Positions 1-10,685 of a DNA stretch of 64,000 nucleotides are shown piece after piece (within the stretch, counting starts at the first letter, position 1; each line of letters begins with the position of its first letter). Where the stretch lies: the NCBI RefSeq assembly GCF_017868775.1, contig NZ_CP053381.1, forward strand, positions 558,001-622,000. Reading direction: 5' to 3'. The translations under genes and the position numbers were made by a program. Origin of the DNA: Billgrantia sulfidoxydans (GTDB lineage: Bacteria > Pseudomonadota > Gammaproteobacteria > Pseudomonadales > Halomonadaceae). The notes under the pieces are model-generated. The model did not search any database. It saw only the letters and a list, made by a program, of their open reading frames with translations, and was not told where the DNA came from.

Positions 1-1526
1 AGGCCGGCCAGCAGCAGCCCCAGGCGCAGGCGGCGCCCACCGCGCCGGCTTTCGCGCAGCTGGTGCTGGATGCCGCCCAGGGCGTGGGCCTGGCGCCGCC
101 GCTGGCGATGCTCGTGCTCGATACGGCTGAGCGCCTGGTGGGCCACGGAAGGCAGCTCGGGCAGCTGGCGCGACAGCTCCGGCGCCTGACGCTTGAGCGA
201 TTCCCACAGGCCCACCGCGCCGGCGCGCTCGTGCATCCAGCGTTCCAAATAGGGCTTGGCGGTGCTCCACAGGTCGAGGTCGGGATAGAGCTGGCGCCCC
301 AGTCCCTCGATGTTGAGCAGGGTCTTCTGCAGCAGCACCAGCTGTGGCTGCACCTCCATGTTGAAGCGCCGTGCGGTCTGGAACAGCCCCAGCAGCACCT
401 GGCCAAAGGAGATGTCCTTGAGCGGCTTCTCGAGGATCGGCTCGCACACCGTGCGGATGGCGGCGGCGAACTCGTTGGCACGCGTGTCCTCGCCGACCCA
501 GCCCGACTCGATGTGCAGCGCGGCGACCTCGTAGTAGTCCTGATGGAAGAAGGCGAGCAGGTTGCGCGCCAGGTAGTCCTGGTCCTCGCGGGTCAGGCTG
601 CCGACGATGCCGCAGTCGATGGCGATGTACTGCGGGTCGTGGGGGTGCTCGCGGGACACGAAGATGTTGCCCGGATGCATGTCGGCATGGAAGAAGTTGT
701 CGCGGAACACCTGGGTGAAGAAGATCTCCACGCCGCGTTCGGCGAGCCGCTTGAGGTCGGTGCCCTGGGCGCGCAGCGCGGCGATGTCGGCCACCGGGAT
801 GCCGTGGATGCGCTCCTGCACCATGACCCGGCGGCGGGTGTGCGACCAGTGAACCGTGGGCACGTGAAGCAGCGGCGAATCCTTGAAGTTGCGTTTGAGC
901 TGCGAGGTGTTGGCGGCTTCCTTGTGCAGGTCGAGCTCGTCGAACAGGGTGGCCTCATAGTCACGAACCACCTCCACCGGGCGCAGCCGTCGCGCTTCTG
1001 GCAGCAGGGCCAGCAGCCCCGCCACCCGGTACATCAGCGCCATGTCCTGGCGCATCACCCGGTCGATGGCGGGGCGGATGATCTTGACCACCACGTCCTC
1101 GCCGCTGTGCAGGCGGGCGGCATGTACCTGGGCAATGGAGGCCGAGGCCAGCGACTCGGGCTCGAAATGGGCGAAGGCGGCGTCGAGTGGCATGCGAAGC
1201 TCGGCCTCGACCAGAGCCCTTGCCTCCTCGGCGGGAAAGGGCGGCACCTGGTCCTGCAGGCGCCTCAGCTCGTTGGCGATCTCCTCGGGCAGCAGGTCGC
1301 GGCGGGTGGAGAGCAACTGGCCGAACTTGACGAAGATCGGGCCCAGCGATTCGAGCGCCAGGCGCAGGCGTTCGCCGCCGGTGCGGCGTCCCACCGGCAC
1401 CAGGCGCAGCGGCGAAAGCAGGAAGGCCAGCCGCAGCCACCACGGCAGGCGTTGCAGTGGCAGCAGGGTATCGAGGCGGTAGCGGGTGATCACCCAGATG
1501 ATGCGCAGCAGCCGTAGCCCCATCAT
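1..1526 (-). CDS. ubiB: UbiB, atypical kinase-like ubiquinone biosynthesis protein (partial)
   Basis: ABC1/ADCK/UbiB-family protein needed for ubiquinone synthesis, acting as an ATPase-like helper of the membrane-associated Ubi enzymes. The minus-strand reading begins [10 protein letters not shown] and shows the family signatures: KFGQ (about residue 66), the Ala-rich loop ASIAQVHAA in place of a P-loop, HADMHPGN in the catalytic loop, and IDCGIVG as the metal-binding segment. About 508 of a usual ~540 residues are present; the C-terminus, which normally carries the membrane helices, lies beyond position 1. The start ATG (1526, or the next ATG at 1523) overlaps the ubiJ stop, so ubiE-ubiJ-ubiB is a tightly coupled operon as in E. 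coli. Identity is clear; only the 3' end is missing. Confidence 0.95.
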   Translation of the reverse strand, partial: MMGLRLLRIIWVITRYRLDTLLPLQRLPWWLRLAFLLSPLRLVPVGRRTGGERLRLALESLGPIFVKFGQLLSTRRDLLPEEIANELRRLQDQVPPFPAEEARALVEAELRMPLDAAFAHFEPESLASASIAQVHAARLHSGEDVVVKIIRPAIDRVMRQDMALMYRVAGLLALLPEARRLRPVEVVRDYEATLFDELDLHKEAANTSQLKRNFKDSPLLHVPTVHWSHTRRRVMVQERIHGIPVADIAALRAQGTDLKRLAERGVEIFFTQVFRDNFFHADMHPGNIFVSREHPHDPQYIAIDCGIVGSLTREDQDYLARNLLAFFHQDYYEVAALHIESGWVGEDTRANEFAAAIRTVCEPILEKPLKDISFGQVLLGLFQTARRFNMEVQPQLVLLQKTLLNIEGLGRQLYPDLDLWSTAKPYLERWMHERAGAVGLWESLKRQAPELSRQLPELPSVAHQALSRIEHEHRQRRRQAHALGGIQHQLRESRRGGRRLRLGLLLAG

Positions 1527-2146
1527 GGCGCGGCCTCGTGTTCCAAGCGGCGGCGCAGCCTGGCCAGGCGGGCCTCGAGGCGGTCGGCGGCCACCTCCAG
1601 CTCGGTGAGGTGGTCGCGCAGGGTCTCGAACTGGTGACGCCCGGGCAGCAGGCGCGCCTCCTCGAACACGTACTCGGCGATATCGGCGCGCATCTCCTCC
1701 TGGGCACGCAGGCCCCAGCGGGCCATGCGCCTGAGCCCCTCGGCCAGGCTGTGGGCAGGCACGTCGCCGAGCCAGCGGGCGAGCTCCGCCTCCCAGTCGA
1801 TGTCGAGGTCGAAGAACAGCTCGCGCACCTCCTCGAGCAGGTGGACCCGGCCCCGCACTGCCAGGCGGCCGCGGAACATCAGCCGCTCCATCGATTCGCC
1901 GCCGAGCAGCTCACCGAGCGTCTCGGCATCGAGTTCGACGACGGCGTCGGCGCTTCCCTCGTCGAGCTCTTCCTGGCGCATCAGGTCGACGCCACGCGGA
2001 TGGAAGCTCAACAGCAGCGTCAGGGTGGGGTGCTCCAGGCGCAGCAGCAGCCGGCTGCCGGCCAGCCGGGCCAGACGCGAGGGCGCGGCCAGATCGCGGG
2101 CGAGAAGGGCATTGAGGGTACGCTCGATGCCGGCCAGGACCAACAT
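1523..2146 (-). CDS. ubiJ: UbiJ, SCP2-domain ubiquinone biosynthesis accessory factor
   Basis: A 207-residue protein starting [12 protein letters not shown], with an N-terminal SCP2-like sterol-carrier fold (about residues 15-115) followed by a charged helical C-terminus rich in Glu, Arg and Leu (about 140-205). UbiJ binds lipid and organises the soluble Ubi complex that acts on long-chain ubiquinone intermediates. Assignment rests on the fold-like pattern and, strongly, on its place between ubiE and ubiB. The start was chosen because the ATG at 2146 overlaps the ubiE stop by one base (TAATG); an upstream extension of the same frame runs only through out-of-frame ubiE sequence. Sequence conservation in this family is low, so context carries much of the call. 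Confidence 0.88.
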   Translation of the reverse strand: MLVLAGIERTLNALLARDLAAPSRLARLAGSRLLLRLEHPTLTLLLSFHPRGVDLMRQEELDEGSADAVVELDAETLGELLGGESMERLMFRGRLAVRGRVHLLEEVRELFFDLDIDWEAELARWLGDVPAHSLAEGLRRMARWGLRAQEEMRADIAEYVFEEARLLPGRHQFETLRDHLTELEVAADRLEARLARLRRRLEHEAAP

Positions 2147-2913
2147 TATAACTTGATGCCGCGATGCAGGGCGACGATGCCGCCGGTGAGATTGGTGTAC
2201 TCGACCCGCTCCAGGCCTGCCGCTTCCATCATCGCCTTGAGCGTCTCCTGGTCGGGGTGCATGCGGATCGACTCGGCCAGGTAGCGGTAGCTGTCGGCGT
2301 CGCCCGCCACCATCTGGCCCATCACCGGCAGCAGGCGAAAGGAGTACTCGTCGTAGGCGCGAGTCAGCAACGGATTGCCGGGCTTGGAGAACTCCAGCAC
2401 CAGCAGGCGGCCGCCGGGCTTGAGCACGCGGCACATGGAGCGCAGCGCGGCGTCCTTGTCGGTGACGTTGCGCAGGCCGAAGGCGATGGTGATGCAGTCG
2501 AAGCTGTTGTCGGGAAACGGCAGGCACTCGGCATTGGCCTGCACGTATTCGACGTTGCCGCCGACGCCGTGGTCGAGCAGCTTGTCGCGGCCGACCCGCA
2601 GCATCGAGGCATTGATGTCGGCCAGGACCACGCGACCGCGGGGCCCCACCAGGCGCGAGAACTTCAGCGTCAGGTCGCCGGTGCCGCCGGCGATGTCGAG
2701 CACGCTGTGGCCGGGGCGCACGCCCGCGCGCTCGATGGTGAGCCGTTTCCACAGCCGGTGAATGCCCAGCGACATGAGGTCGTTCATGACGTCGTAGCGC
2801 GCCGCCACGGAGTGGAAGACGTCGGCCACGCGCGAGGCCTTCTCCGCTAACGGCACTTCCTGGTAACCGAAATGGGTGGTGCGCTGGTCCCCGGAGGTGG
2901 AGTGAGGGCTCAT
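2146..2913 (-). CDS. ubiE: UbiE, demethylmenaquinone/2-polyprenyl-6-methoxy-benzoquinol methyltransferase
   Basis: SAM-dependent C-methyltransferase of ubiquinone (and, where present, menaquinone) synthesis. The 255-residue product has the class I methyltransferase motif [13 protein letters not shown], the acidic residue ending strand 2 (VVLADIN), and the UbiE/COQ5 signature around [13 protein letters not shown], followed by the [15 protein letters not shown] motif. Length equals the usual ~250 residues. It is the first gene of ubiE-ubiJ-ubiB. A modest promoter-like sequence lies 57 to 86 bases upstream of the start. Confidence 0.97.
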   Translation of the reverse strand: MSPHSTSGDQRTTHFGYQEVPLAEKASRVADVFHSVAARYDVMNDLMSLGIHRLWKRLTIERAGVRPGHSVLDIAGGTGDLTLKFSRLVGPRGRVVLADINASMLRVGRDKLLDHGVGGNVEYVQANAECLPFPDNSFDCITIAFGLRNVTDKDAALRSMCRVLKPGGRLLVLEFSKPGNPLLTRAYDEYSFRLLPVMGQMVAGDADSYRYLAESIRMHPDQETLKAMMEAAGLERVEYTNLTGGIVALHRGIKL

Positions 2914-2969
2914 GCGAAAGGGCTCCCGAGTCGCTGCGGAAAGGTGAGGCGGGCCTCGTTCAGGGCCAC

Positions 2970-2999
2970 ATTGTAGCCTTCGGCAACGGCGCTTGTCTT
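2970..2999 (-). promoter_or_regulatory. Candidate sigma-70 promoter for ubiE-ubiJ-ubiB
   Basis: On the minus strand AAGACA (-35, 2999-2994) and TACAAT (-10, 2975-2970) are separated by 18 bases in the only spacer upstream of ubiE. The -10 matches 5 of 6 consensus positions and the -35 4 of 6. Inferred by eye only. Confidence 0.4.
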
Positions 3000-3011
3000 G
3001 ACGCCCGTCTC

Positions 3012-3395
3012 CTACAGCTGCTTGATTTCGATGCCCAACGGCTCGCGGCTGGCGCCGGCCTTCTCCAGGCGCTCGAGGTAGTCGGCCCAGTAGGCCTCAC
3101 GGTTCTCGATCAACTCGAAGAGGTATTCCCAGCTGTACAGGCCACTGTCGTGGCCGTCGTCGAAGGCGAGCTTGACGGCGTAGCGGCCCACCGGCTCGAT
3201 GTTCTTCAGGCCGACATCCTTCTTGCCGACCTGCAGCACGGCCTGGCTGGGATGATGGCCGCGCACCTCGGCGGAGGGCGAGTAGACGCGCAGGTACTCG
3301 ACAGCCAGGCGGTGGCTCTCGCCGTCGGGGTAGGTGAGCTCCAGCTCGCGGGCCTTCTTGTGATAGTGGATCTTGCTGGGGATGGGGGCTGTCAT
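3012..3395 (-). CDS. DUF971 protein (gamma-butyrobetaine hydroxylase-like N-terminal domain)
   Basis: A 127-residue protein starting [20 protein letters not shown]. It matches the small stand-alone DUF971 family, which resembles the N-terminal metal-binding domain of gamma-butyrobetaine hydroxylase; typical segments are the [14 protein letters not shown] region and the [16 protein letters not shown] motif near the C-terminus. No catalytic hydroxylase domain follows. Its biochemical role is not established. In pseudomonads it commonly follows hslVU, as here. The frame stays open upstream through the heptad repeat, but the ATG at 3395 gives the standard family length, so the longer version was rejected. 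Confidence 0.88.
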   Translation of the reverse strand: MTAPIPSKIHYHKKARELELTYPDGESHRLAVEYLRVYSPSAEVRGHHPSQAVLQVGKKDVGLKNIEPVGRYAVKLAFDDGHDSGLYSWEYLFELIENREAYWADYLERLEKAGASREPLGIEIKQL

Positions 3396-3411
3396 GGGCA
3401 GACTCCTGACG

Positions 3412-3481
3412 TCGAGCTTCGAGCTTCGAGCTTCGAGCTTCGAGCTTCGAGCGGCTCGTGGCCCGAAGCCCGTGGCACGTG
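3412..3481. repeat. Degenerate 7-bp tandem repeat array between hslU and the DUF971 gene
   Basis: Five perfect tandem copies of TCGAGCT occupy 3412-3446, followed by TCGAGCG. Read in the GC-first register, the array continues as GCTCGTG, GCCCGAA, GCCCGTG and GCACGTG up to 3481, two bases before the hslU stop codon, so it is a heptad array with a perfect core and a decayed flank. It fills most of the 88-bp spacer. Heptad arrays of this general kind occur between genes in pseudomonads and relatives; function is unknown. Confidence 0.85.
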
Positions 3482-3483
3482 GC

Positions 3484-4806
3484 TTACAGAATATACCGCG
3501 ACAGATCCTCGTCCATGGCCAGCTCGCCGAGCTGGGAGTCGACGTAGGCGGCATCGATCGCCAGCGGGCTGCCGAGGTCGGCGCCCTTGAACGAGGCCTC
3601 TTCCAGCAGCCGCTCCATCACCGTGTGCAGGCGCCGCGCACCGATGTTCTCGGTGCCCTCGTTGACCTTCCAGGCGATCTCGGCGATGCGTTCGATGCCA
3701 TCCTCGGTGAACTCGATCTCGAGTCCCTCGGTGGCCAGCAGCGCCTTGTATTGCTTGGTCAGCGCGGCGGAGGGCTCGGTGAGGATGCGCTTGAAGTCCT
3801 CGGGCGTGAGCGCCTCGAGCTCGACCCGGATCGGCAGGCGGCCCTGCAGTTCGGGGATCAGGTCGGAGGGGCGCGACAGGTGGAAGGCGCCGGAGGCGAT
3901 GAACAGGATGTGGTCGGTCTTGACCATGCCGTACTTGGTCGAGACGGTGGAACCCTCGATCAGCGGCAGCAGGTCGCGCTGCACGCCCTCGCGGGAGACC
4001 TCGCCGCCGCTGGACTGGCCGCTGCCCTTGGCCACCTTGTCGATCTCGTCGAGGAAGACGATACCGTTCTGCTCCACGGCGTCGATGGCGCGGTGCTTGA
4101 TCTCCTCCTCATTGACCAGCTTGGCGGCCTCCTCGTCGCGCAGCAGGGCGAAGGCATCCTTGACCTTGACCCGGCGGGTCTCGGTCTTGTGGCGACCCAT
4201 GTTGGAGAACAGGCTCTGCAGCTGGCTGGTCATCTCCTCCATGCCCGGCGGGGTCATGATGTCGATGCCTGGCCCCTGGGGGGTGATCTCGATGTCGATC
4301 TCCTTGTCGTCGAGGTCGCCCTCGCGCAGCTTCTTGCGGAAGATCTGACGCGTCGAGCTGTCGGCACGGGGGCTCTCCTCCTGGCCGCGGGGCGGCGGCA
4401 GCAGGGCATCGAGGATGCGATCCTCGGCGGCGTCCTCGGCGCGATGGCGCACCTCGTTCTTGGCCTGCTCGCGCACCAGCTTGATGGCGGCCTCGGTGAG
4501 GTCGCGGATGATCGATTCGACGTCGCGGCCGACGTAGCCCACCTCGGTGAACTTGGTCGCCTCGACCTTGATGAAGGGCGCGCGGGCCAGTTTGGCCAGG
4601 CGCCGGGCGATCTCGGTCTTGCCGACCCCGGTGGGGCCGATCATGAGGATGTTCTTGGGCGTGACCTCGGGGCGCAGGTCGTCGTCGAGCTGCATACGCC
4701 GCCAGCGGTTGCGCAGGGCGATGGCGACGGCGCGCTTGGCGTCCTGCTGGCCGACGATGAACTGGTCCAGGGCGTGAACGATCTCGCGGGGTGTCATCTG
4801 GGACAT
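3484..4806 (-). CDS. hslU: HslU, ATPase/unfoldase subunit of the HslVU protease
   Basis: AAA+ unfoldase that feeds substrates to HslV in the cytoplasm. The 440-residue product begins [20 protein letters not shown], with Walker [10 protein letters not shown] (about residue 57), an intermediate domain roughly spanning 110-240, Walker B VFLDEIDK, and the C-terminal sequence DLSRYIL, whose last residues dock into HslV in known structures. Length matches E. coli HslU (443). The ATG at 4806 was preferred over an 18-residue upstream extension because it matches the family N-terminus. It lies 11 bases after the hslV stop, so both are co-transcribed. Confidence 0.98.
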   Translation of the reverse strand: MSQMTPREIVHALDQFIVGQQDAKRAVAIALRNRWRRMQLDDDLRPEVTPKNILMIGPTGVGKTEIARRLAKLARAPFIKVEATKFTEVGYVGRDVESIIRDLTEAAIKLVREQAKNEVRHRAEDAAEDRILDALLPPPRGQEESPRADSSTRQIFRKKLREGDLDDKEIDIEITPQGPGIDIMTPPGMEEMTSQLQSLFSNMGRHKTETRRVKVKDAFALLRDEEAAKLVNEEEIKHRAIDAVEQNGIVFLDEIDKVAKGSGQSSGGEVSREGVQRDLLPLIEGSTVSTKYGMVKTDHILFIASGAFHLSRPSDLIPELQGRLPIRVELEALTPEDFKRILTEPSAALTKQYKALLATEGLEIEFTEDGIERIAEIAWKVNEGTENIGARRLHTVMERLLEEASFKGADLGSPLAIDAAYVDSQLGELAMDEDLSRYIL

Positions 4807-4817
4807 GATGGCGGCCT

Positions 4818-5336
4818 TCAGAGCGTTTCGAGGGTGACGTGATGGTTGGTGAACACGCAAATGTCGCCGGCGATCTCGAGCGATTTCTCGGTGATCTCCC
4901 TGGCCGAGAGGTCGGTGTTCTCCAGCAGGGCGCGGGCCGCGGCCAGGGCGAAGTTGCCGCCCGAGCCGATGGCGATGATGCCGCGCTCCGGCTCCACCAC
5001 GTCGCCATTGCCGGTGATGATCAGCGAGGCGTTCCTGTCGGCTACCGCAAGCAGGGCCTCGAGCCGGCGCAGGGCGCGGTCGGTGCGCCAGTCCTTGGCC
5101 AGCTCCACGGCCGCCTTGACCAGGTTGCCCTGGTACTTCTCCAGCTGCGCCTCGAAGCGCTCGAAGAGGGTGAAGGCATCGGCGGTGCCGCCGGCGAACC
5201 CCGCCAGCACCTGGCCGCGGTAGAGGCGGCGTACCTTGCTGGCGTTGCCCTTCATCACGGTGTTGCCCAGCGATACCTGGCCGTCGCCGGCCAGGGCTAC
5301 CTGGTCACCGCGGCGCACGGAAACGATCGTGGTCAT
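4818..5336 (-). CDS. hslV: HslV, proteolytic subunit of the HslVU protease
   Basis: Proteasome-beta-like threonine peptidase. The 172-residue product starts [20 protein letters not shown]; after Met removal the catalytic Thr1 is exposed. Conserved [15 protein letters not shown] contains the active-site Lys, and [18 protein letters not shown] and [19 protein letters not shown] are near-identical to E. coli. The frame extends 38 residues upstream, but that would bury the N-terminal threonine, so the ATG at 5336 is used. It is followed directly by hslU. Confidence 0.98.
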   Translation of the reverse strand: MTTIVSVRRGDQVALAGDGQVSLGNTVMKGNASKVRRLYRGQVLAGFAGGTADAFTLFERFEAQLEKYQGNLVKAAVELAKDWRTDRALRRLEALLAVADRNASLIITGNGDVVEPERGIIAIGSGGNFALAAARALLENTDLSAREITEKSLEIAGDICVFTNHHVTLETL

Positions 5337-5381
5337 GGAGAGTGACTCCGTAACGGGGAGCCGGGGCTCCCGGTGACTTTC

Positions 5382-5403
5382 GGTCCCCGGCTGGCCGGGG
5401 ACC
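5382..5403. terminator. GC-rich inverted repeat in the SPOR-gene/hslV spacer
   Basis: A perfect 10-bp inverted repeat, GGTCCCCGGC and GCCGGGGACC, separated by two bases, lies between the end of the SPOR-domain gene and the hslV start. No T-run follows on either strand, so it may be a factor-dependent or partial terminator, or an mRNA-stabilising stem. Confidence 0.45.
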
Positions 5404-5478
5404 GTGAAAGAGCATTCAGGGAAGGTGTGGGCGGCAGGGAGCGAATTCAAGCGCCATCGGCCGGTCCACCAGCGCGCC

Positions 5479-6204
5479 TCAGTTGGTGGCGCGATGGCGC
5501 AGCGGCGTGATCCCCTGGGTGGTCATCAGGTCCTCGGCGCGATTGAGCTCGCGGGTGTCGTCGTAGGGGCCCACCATGACCCGGTGCCAGGTCTCGCCGT
5601 CGGCGGACTGCACCTGGCTGACCTGGGCCATCAGGCTCAGGTTGCGCAGGCGCTGGCGCAGCTGCTCGGCGTCCTCCGGCTGGCGGAACGACGCCGCCTG
5701 CAGCATGTAGCGCGTCCCCGCCGGCGCTTCTGCCTCGGTGGCCGGGGTGGCATTCACCTCGTCGCGCAGGTTGGCGGCGATCACCTGGGCGATGGGGTCG
5801 TCGGCCGGCGCCGTCTCGCTGGCGGCACCGGCGTCGAGGGGCGGCGGCACCTCGACCGTCGGCTCGGGCGGCGAGGCGGTCGAGGCGACCTCCTTGGGGG
5901 CCACCACCTCTTCGGGCAGCAGGGTATAGAACTCGAAGGTGGGCATGGGCGGCTCGCGCGGCTCGATGGTCGGCGCGGGCTCGCTCACCTCGGTGGGCGT
6001 ACGCGGGATCAGCTTGGCCAGCGGCGAGTCGCTGCCCGCCTGCCAAGGGGCGGTGCCGTGCTGGTGCTGGGCCAGCAGGAAGCCCGCCACGACCCCGCCG
6101 ACGCCCCATACCCAGCCGGGCAGGCGAAAGCCCTCGCGCCGGGCCGGAGCGCGCTTGCGGCTGCTGGTGGCGCCACGTTTCTTCGGCGTGCGACGGGCGG
6201 CCAT
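5479..6204 (-). CDS. SPOR-domain protein (FtsN-like)
   Basis: A 241-residue single-pass inner-membrane protein: a basic cytoplasmic N-terminus ([11 protein letters not shown]), a transmembrane segment around residues 28-45 ([20 protein letters not shown]), a long Pro/Glu/Ala-rich periplasmic linker, and a C-terminal SPOR domain from about residue 165 ([10 protein letters not shown] to the end), which binds denuded peptidoglycan at division sites. The layout is that of FtsN, and in pseudomonads a gene of this type also sits between argS and hslV. The linker is low in sequence conservation, so 'FtsN-like' is safer than ftsN. It starts 3 bases after the argS stop. Confidence 0.88.
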   Translation of the reverse strand: MAARRTPKKRGATSSRKRAPARREGFRLPGWVWGVGGVVAGFLLAQHQHGTAPWQAGSDSPLAKLIPRTPTEVSEPAPTIEPREPPMPTFEFYTLLPEEVVAPKEVASTASPPEPTVEVPPPLDAGAASETAPADDPIAQVIAANLRDEVNATPATEAEAPAGTRYMLQAASFRQPEDAEQLRQRLRNLSLMAQVSQVQSADGETWHRVMVGPYDDTRELNRAEDLMTTQGITPLRHRATN

Positions 6205-6207
6205 GGC

Positions 6208-7893
6208 TTACATCTCCTCCGGGGCGCTGACGCCCAGCAGGTCGAGGCCGTTGCGCAGCACCTGGCGCGTGGCCAGGCCCAGGGCCAGGCGGGCGTTGCG
6301 CAGCTCGTCGTCGTCGACCATGACCTTCACCGCGTTGTAGCAGGAGTGGAACTCGGCGGCGAGGTCTAGCAGGTACTGGGCGACCTGCTGCGGCTCGCGT
6401 GAGGCCGCGGCGTGATCGACCACCTCGGGGAAGCGCGCCAGGCGGTTCATCACCGCTTTTTCCTGGTCCTCCTCGAGCCGGCCCAGGCTGACCATCGCCA
6501 GGTCGTGGTCGAACCCCAGACCCTGGGCGTCGGCCTTGCGCAGCATGCTGCACACCCGGGCGTGGGCGTACTGCACGTAGTAGACCGGGTTGTCGTTGGA
6601 CTGCGAGCGGGCCAGGTCGATGTCGAAGGTGAGCTGCGAGTCGGCGCGGCGCGCGGCGAGGAAGAAGCGCGTGGCGTCGCGGCCGACCTCGTCGATCAGG
6701 TCGCGTACGGTGACGTAGCTGCCGGCGCGCTTGGAGAGCTTCACCTCGACGCCGGAGCGGGTCACCATCACCATCTGGTGCAGCACGTAGTCGGGCCAGC
6801 CCTGCGGGATGCCGGCCTCCAGCGCCTGCAGGCCGGCGCGCACCCGGGTCACGGTGGAGTGATGGTCGGCCCCCTGCTCGTTGATCACCGTAGTGAAGCC
6901 GCGCTGCCACTTGTTCAGGTGGTAGGCCACGTCGGGCAGGAAGTAGGTGTAGCTGCCGTCGGACTTGCGCATCACCCGGTCCTTGTCGTCGCCGAAGTCG
7001 GTGGTGCGCAGCCACAGGGCGCCGTCCTGCTCATAGGTATGGCCCTTCTCGATCAGCCGCTCGACCGCTTCCTCGACCTTGCCCTCGCGGTACAGCGAAG
7101 ACTCCAGGAAGTAGACGTCGAAGGAGACGCCGAACGCCTTGAGGTCGAGGTCCTGCTCGCGGCGCAGCCAGGCCACGGCGAACTCGCGGATGGCGTCGAG
7201 GTCGTCGGGGTCGGCCTTGGCGACGACGTGGCGGTCGTCGGCATGCACCGTCTCGCCGGCCAGGTAGTCGTTGGCCACCTCGACGATGTAGTCGCCGCGG
7301 TAGCCGTCCTCGGGCCAGCCGCCGTCGTCGGGCGTGAGGCCCTTGGCCCGGGCCTGGACGGACAGCGCCAGGTTGACGATCTGGGCGCCGGCGTCGTTGT
7401 AGTAGAACTCGCGGGTGACGTCGTGGCCGGTGGCCTCGAGCAGCCGACAGATGCAGTCGCCGATGGCCGCGCCGCGGCCGTGGCCCACGTGCAGCGGCCC
7501 GGTGGGATTGGCGGAGACGAACTCGACCTGGACCTTCTGCCCGCGCCCGGCCAGGCTGCGGCCGAACGCGTCGCCGGCGTCGAGCACCTGGCGCACGACC
7601 TGGGCGGCGGCGTCGGTGGCGGCGAAGAAGTTGATGAAGCCGGGGCCGGCGATCTCCACCCTCTCCACGGCGTCGCTCGCGGGCAGTGCCGCGATCAGCG
7701 CCTCGGCCAGTTCCCTGGGCTTGCGACCGGCCGGCTTGGCCAGCGTCAACGCCAGGTTGGTGGCATAGTCGCCATGGGCCTTGTCCTTGGTCGGATCGAC
7801 CTTGATGGTCGGCGCGGCATCGGCGGGCAGCGTGCCCTGCTGCTTGAGCGTGTCGAGGGCGTTCTCGAGCAGGGAGATGATCGTCTCTTTCAT
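6208..7893 (-). CDS. argS: Arginyl-tRNA synthetase
   Basis: Class I aminoacyl-tRNA synthetase charging tRNA-Arg. The 561-residue protein starts [20 protein letters not shown] and has the HIGH-type motif HVGHGRG (about residue 130) preceded by the family segment SANPTGPLH, the KMSKS-equivalent KLSKR, and a C-terminal DALR anticodon-binding domain ending [12 protein letters not shown]. Length is normal for the bacterial enzyme. The start was set at 7893; 27 upstream codons in frame are not conserved. Two tRNA-Arg(ACG) genes lie elsewhere in this window. Confidence 0.98.
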   Translation of the reverse strand: MKETIISLLENALDTLKQQGTLPADAAPTIKVDPTKDKAHGDYATNLALTLAKPAGRKPRELAEALIAALPASDAVERVEIAGPGFINFFAATDAAAQVVRQVLDAGDAFGRSLAGRGQKVQVEFVSANPTGPLHVGHGRGAAIGDCICRLLEATGHDVTREFYYNDAGAQIVNLALSVQARAKGLTPDDGGWPEDGYRGDYIVEVANDYLAGETVHADDRHVVAKADPDDLDAIREFAVAWLRREQDLDLKAFGVSFDVYFLESSLYREGKVEEAVERLIEKGHTYEQDGALWLRTTDFGDDKDRVMRKSDGSYTYFLPDVAYHLNKWQRGFTTVINEQGADHHSTVTRVRAGLQALEAGIPQGWPDYVLHQMVMVTRSGVEVKLSKRAGSYVTVRDLIDEVGRDATRFFLAARRADSQLTFDIDLARSQSNDNPVYYVQYAHARVCSMLRKADAQGLGFDHDLAMVSLGRLEEDQEKAVMNRLARFPEVVDHAAASREPQQVAQYLLDLAAEFHSCYNAVKVMVDDDELRNARLALGLATRQVLRNGLDLLGVSAPEEM

Positions 7894-7994
7894 GAAGCGG
7901 TTATGTCCTGTAGCGGCGGGCGCACGAGGTGACGACGAAGCCTGAGGCACTCGCGAACGAAAAGGCGCGGCCACGAAAGTTGGGCTGGTCGGCC

Positions 7995-8023
7995 ATTATC
8001 GGCAATTGTGCCGACGCTTTAAA
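7995..8023 (-). promoter_or_regulatory. Candidate sigma-70 promoter for argS and downstream genes
   Basis: Minus-strand TTTAAA (8023-8018) and GATAAT (8000-7995) with 17-base spacing lie just after the priA stop and about 100 bases upstream of argS. The -10 matches 5 of 6 positions. It could drive argS-SPOR-hslVU. Visual inference. Confidence 0.45.
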
Positions 8024-8031
8024 GGCCGCGT

Positions 8032-10263
8032 TCAGCTCAGGGTCTGCGGGTCGACGTCCAGCGACCAGCGCACCCGGCGTGCCTCGGGCGAGGCCTCGAG
8101 CCAGGCGGTCAACTGCGCACAGGCGGCGTGAAGCTGGCTGCGCCGGCCGGCGCTGAGCATCAGCTGCACGTGGTAGCGGTTCTGGCGCCGCTCCATGGGC
8201 GCCGGCACCGGCCCCAGGCAGTGCACGTCGGGGGCATGTTCGGCGACCCACTGGCGCAGCATGGCGCTCGCTTCGCGGCCAAGCGAGCCGGCCGCTTTCT
8301 CGCGCGGGCTCTCCAGTCGCAGCAGGGCGAGGAAGCGGTAGGGCGGCAGCGCGGCGGCGCGGCGCTCGGCCAGCAGCTGGCCGGCCAGGGCGTCGTAGCC
8401 GTGTTCGGCGAGCAGGCGCAGGTGCGGGTCGTCGGTGTGCAGGGTCTGCACCAGCACGCGGCCGGGGTGGGCGGCCCGGCCGGCGCGGCCGGCTACCTGG
8501 ACGAGCAGCTGGGCGCTGTGCTCCAGGGCGCGGAAGTCGCTGGCGTAGAGCCCGGCGTCAGCGTTGACCACCACCACCAGCGTGACGTGGGGCAGGTGGT
8601 GGCCCTTGGCCAGCATCTGGGTGCCGACCAGCAGGCAGGGGGTGCCGCGCCTCACCTCACCGAGGGTCTGCTCGAAGGCGTCGCGTCGCCGCGTGCTGTC
8701 GCGGTCGATGCGGTGTACCGGCACCTTGGGGAAGAGGGCGGCCAAGGTCTCTTCGGTGCGCTCGGTGCCGCTGCCCAGCGGACGCAGGTCGGCGCTGCCG
8801 CAGCCGGGGCAGGCGTCCGGCACCGGGCGGTGTTTGTCGCAATGATGGCAGGCCAGCATCGGCGGCTGGCGGTGCAACGTCATGCGCGCGTCGCAGTGGT
8901 CACAGTCGGCCAGCCAGCCGCAGGCGTGGCAGGCCAGGGTGGGCGCGAAGCCGCGGCGATTGATGAAGACGAGGACCTGGTGGCCGGCCGCGAGCGTCTC
9001 GCGGATCGCCTCGATGGCCGGCGGGATCAGTCCGCCCTGGCGCGGGCGGCCGCGCAGGTCGATCAGCTCCAGCCGGGCCGGGGCGTGGCGGCTGGCGCGG
9101 CGGGTCAGGCGCAGGTGACGGTAGTTGCCGCGCTCGGCGTGGTAGAGGCTCTCCAGCGACGGCGTGGCGCTGCCCAGCACGAGGGGGATGCCGTGATGCT
9201 TGGCGCGGGCCACGGCCAGGTCGCGGGCGTGGTAGCGCAATCCCTCCTGCTGCTTGAACGAGCCGTCGTGCTCCTCGTCGACGATGATCGCGCCGGGCCG
9301 CGCCAGCGGCGTGAAGATCGCCGAGCGGGTGCCGATGACGATCGGCGCACGGCCGCTGGCCACCGCCTCCCAGGCGTCGAGGCGCTCGTTGTCGGTGAGC
9401 CCCGAGTGCAGCGCCACCACCGGCACCCGGAAGCGGCTGCGAAAGCGCGCCAGGGTCTGCGGCGTGAGGCCGATCTCCGGCACCAGCAACAGCGCCTGGC
9501 GCCCGCGGGCGACCACCGCCTCGATCAGCTGCAGGTAGACCTCGGTCTTGCCGCTGCCGGTCACGCCGTGCAGCAGGCAGGGGTGAAAGGCGTCGAGGCG
9601 CTCGTGAATCGCCGCCAGGGCCGTGGCCTGCTCGCGGTTGAGCGGCAGCGCCGGCTCGGCCAGCAGCTGTGAGGTGGCGGGCTCGGCGGCGGCGAGCGGT
9701 ATCTCGTGGCGTTCGGCCAGCGCTTTCTCCACCAGCGCCAGCAGCTGTTCGCGGGAATAGCCCTGGGCCACTATCGCTTGGGTGGGCAAGCCGTGCGGAT
9801 GCTGGCGCAGCATCGCCAGCAGCTCGGCTTGGCGCGGCGCACGTAGCAGCCGTGCATCGTCATCGCCGGGGGGCGCCAGGGCCTGCCAGCGTTCGCGCCG
9901 ACGCCCGACCAGGGGGCGCCCCTGGCGCAGCAGCACCGGCATCGCCTGGTGCAGGGTGTCGCCGAGCGAATGTTGGTAGTAGCGCGCCGTGAAGCGGCAC
10001 AGCCACAGCCACTCCTCGGGCAGCGGCTCGGCGTCCAGGCGGGCCTCCACCGGCTTCAGCTGCTCCAGGGGCAGGTCGCTGTGGTCGCGGCACTCCATCA
10101 CCACGCCGATCACCTGGCGACGGCCGAAGGGCACGCGCACGCGAATGCCGGGCTGCCAGCCGCCAACCGGGGCGTCGCGGCACGGGCGGTAGTCGAACAG
10201 GCGTCTCAGGGGCGTGGGCACCGCCACGCGCAGCACGCGAGGCGAAGAGTGGGATTCGGGCAA
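8032..10263 (-). CDS. priA: PriA, primosomal replication-restart helicase
   Basis: 3'-to-5' DNA helicase that reloads the replisome at collapsed forks. Domains: N-terminal 3'-DNA-binding domain ([23 protein letters not shown]-like segment), Walker [11 protein letters not shown] (about residue 235), Walker B DEEH, and a zinc-binding insert with Cys pairs ([32 protein letters not shown]). The start is decided by sequence: a TTG at 10263 is preceded by GGAGG four bases upstream and places the first conserved residues nine codons in, giving 743 residues (E. coli has 732). An ATG 59 codons further up would read through the rpmE promoter region and is rejected. Confidence 0.95.
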   Translation of the reverse strand: MPESHSSPRVLRVAVPTPLRRLFDYRPCRDAPVGGWQPGIRVRVPFGRRQVIGVVMECRDHSDLPLEQLKPVEARLDAEPLPEEWLWLCRFTARYYQHSLGDTLHQAMPVLLRQGRPLVGRRRERWQALAPPGDDDARLLRAPRQAELLAMLRQHPHGLPTQAIVAQGYSREQLLALVEKALAERHEIPLAAAEPATSQLLAEPALPLNREQATALAAIHERLDAFHPCLLHGVTGSGKTEVYLQLIEAVVARGRQALLLVPEIGLTPQTLARFRSRFRVPVVALHSGLTDNERLDAWEAVASGRAPIVIGTRSAIFTPLARPGAIIVDEEHDGSFKQQEGLRYHARDLAVARAKHHGIPLVLGSATPSLESLYHAERGNYRHLRLTRRASRHAPARLELIDLRGRPRQGGLIPPAIEAIRETLAAGHQVLVFINRRGFAPTLACHACGWLADCDHCDARMTLHRQPPMLACHHCDKHRPVPDACPGCGSADLRPLGSGTERTEETLAALFPKVPVHRIDRDSTRRRDAFEQTLGEVRRGTPCLLVGTQMLAKGHHLPHVTLVVVVNADAGLYASDFRALEHSAQLLVQVAGRAGRAAHPGRVLVQTLHTDDPHLRLLAEHGYDALAGQLLAERRAAALPPYRFLALLRLESPREKAAGSLGREASAMLRQWVAEHAPDVHCLGPVPAPMERRQNRYHVQLMLSAGRRSQLHAACAQLTAWLEASPEARRVRWSLDVDPQTLS

Positions 10264-10292
10264 TTGGCCTCCGGCGTCGGCTCTGCTAGAAT
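10264..10292 (+). promoter_or_regulatory. rpmE: Candidate sigma-70 promoter for rpmE
   Basis: TTGGCC (10264-10269), a 17-base spacer and TAGAAT (10287-10292) form a promoter directed at rpmE. It abuts the TTG start of the divergent priA. A start near 10299 would give a leader of about 140 bases containing a GCCTGG...CCAGGC stem. Confidence 0.5.
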
Positions 10293-10441
10293 GTCCGGCC
10301 GTCGTGGCGCCTGGCTCTCGGGAACCAGGCCCGGCGGCTACCGGTTGGTGGAACGACGTAACGAGTAGCGACGACAGACAACCCGTATGCGGTGCCTGGC
10401 AACGGATCAGGTGGCGGCATACCGCTCCAATGAGGCTCAAG

Positions 10442-10657
10442 ATGAAACAAGGTATTCACCCGGATTACAAGATGGTCACCGCGACTTGCTCCTGCGGCGC
10501 GACCTTCGAGGTCGGTACCACGGCCGGCCATGACCTGTCACTGGACGTCTGCTCCCAGTGCCACCCTTTCTACACCGGCAAGCAGAAGCAGGCGACCACC
10601 GGTGGACGCGTCGAGCGTTTCAACAAGCGCTTCGGTGCCGCCATCAAGCGCGGCTGA
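10442..10657 (+). CDS. rpmE: 50S ribosomal protein L31 (zinc-binding type)
   Basis: A 71-residue ribosomal protein starting [12 protein letters not shown]. Cysteines at 16, 18, 37 and 40 (CSCG...CSQC) form the zinc site that marks the C+ paralogue; zinc-limited bacteria usually keep a second, C-minus L31 elsewhere, not seen here. The ATG at 10442 is the conserved start; the frame is open further upstream but unconserved. Divergent to priA, as in many gammaproteobacteria, and followed by a strong terminator. Confidence 0.97.
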   Translation: MKQGIHPDYKMVTATCSCGATFEVGTTAGHDLSLDVCSQCHPFYTGKQKQATTGGRVERFNKRFGAAIKRG

Positions 10658-10685
10658 TTCGCCCCTGCTGCGGCGATACGCCTCG

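Noticed and set aside
3412..3452. Heptad repeat as a CRISPR or transposon end
   Set aside because: Seven-base units without spacers, and no cas or transposase gene nearby.
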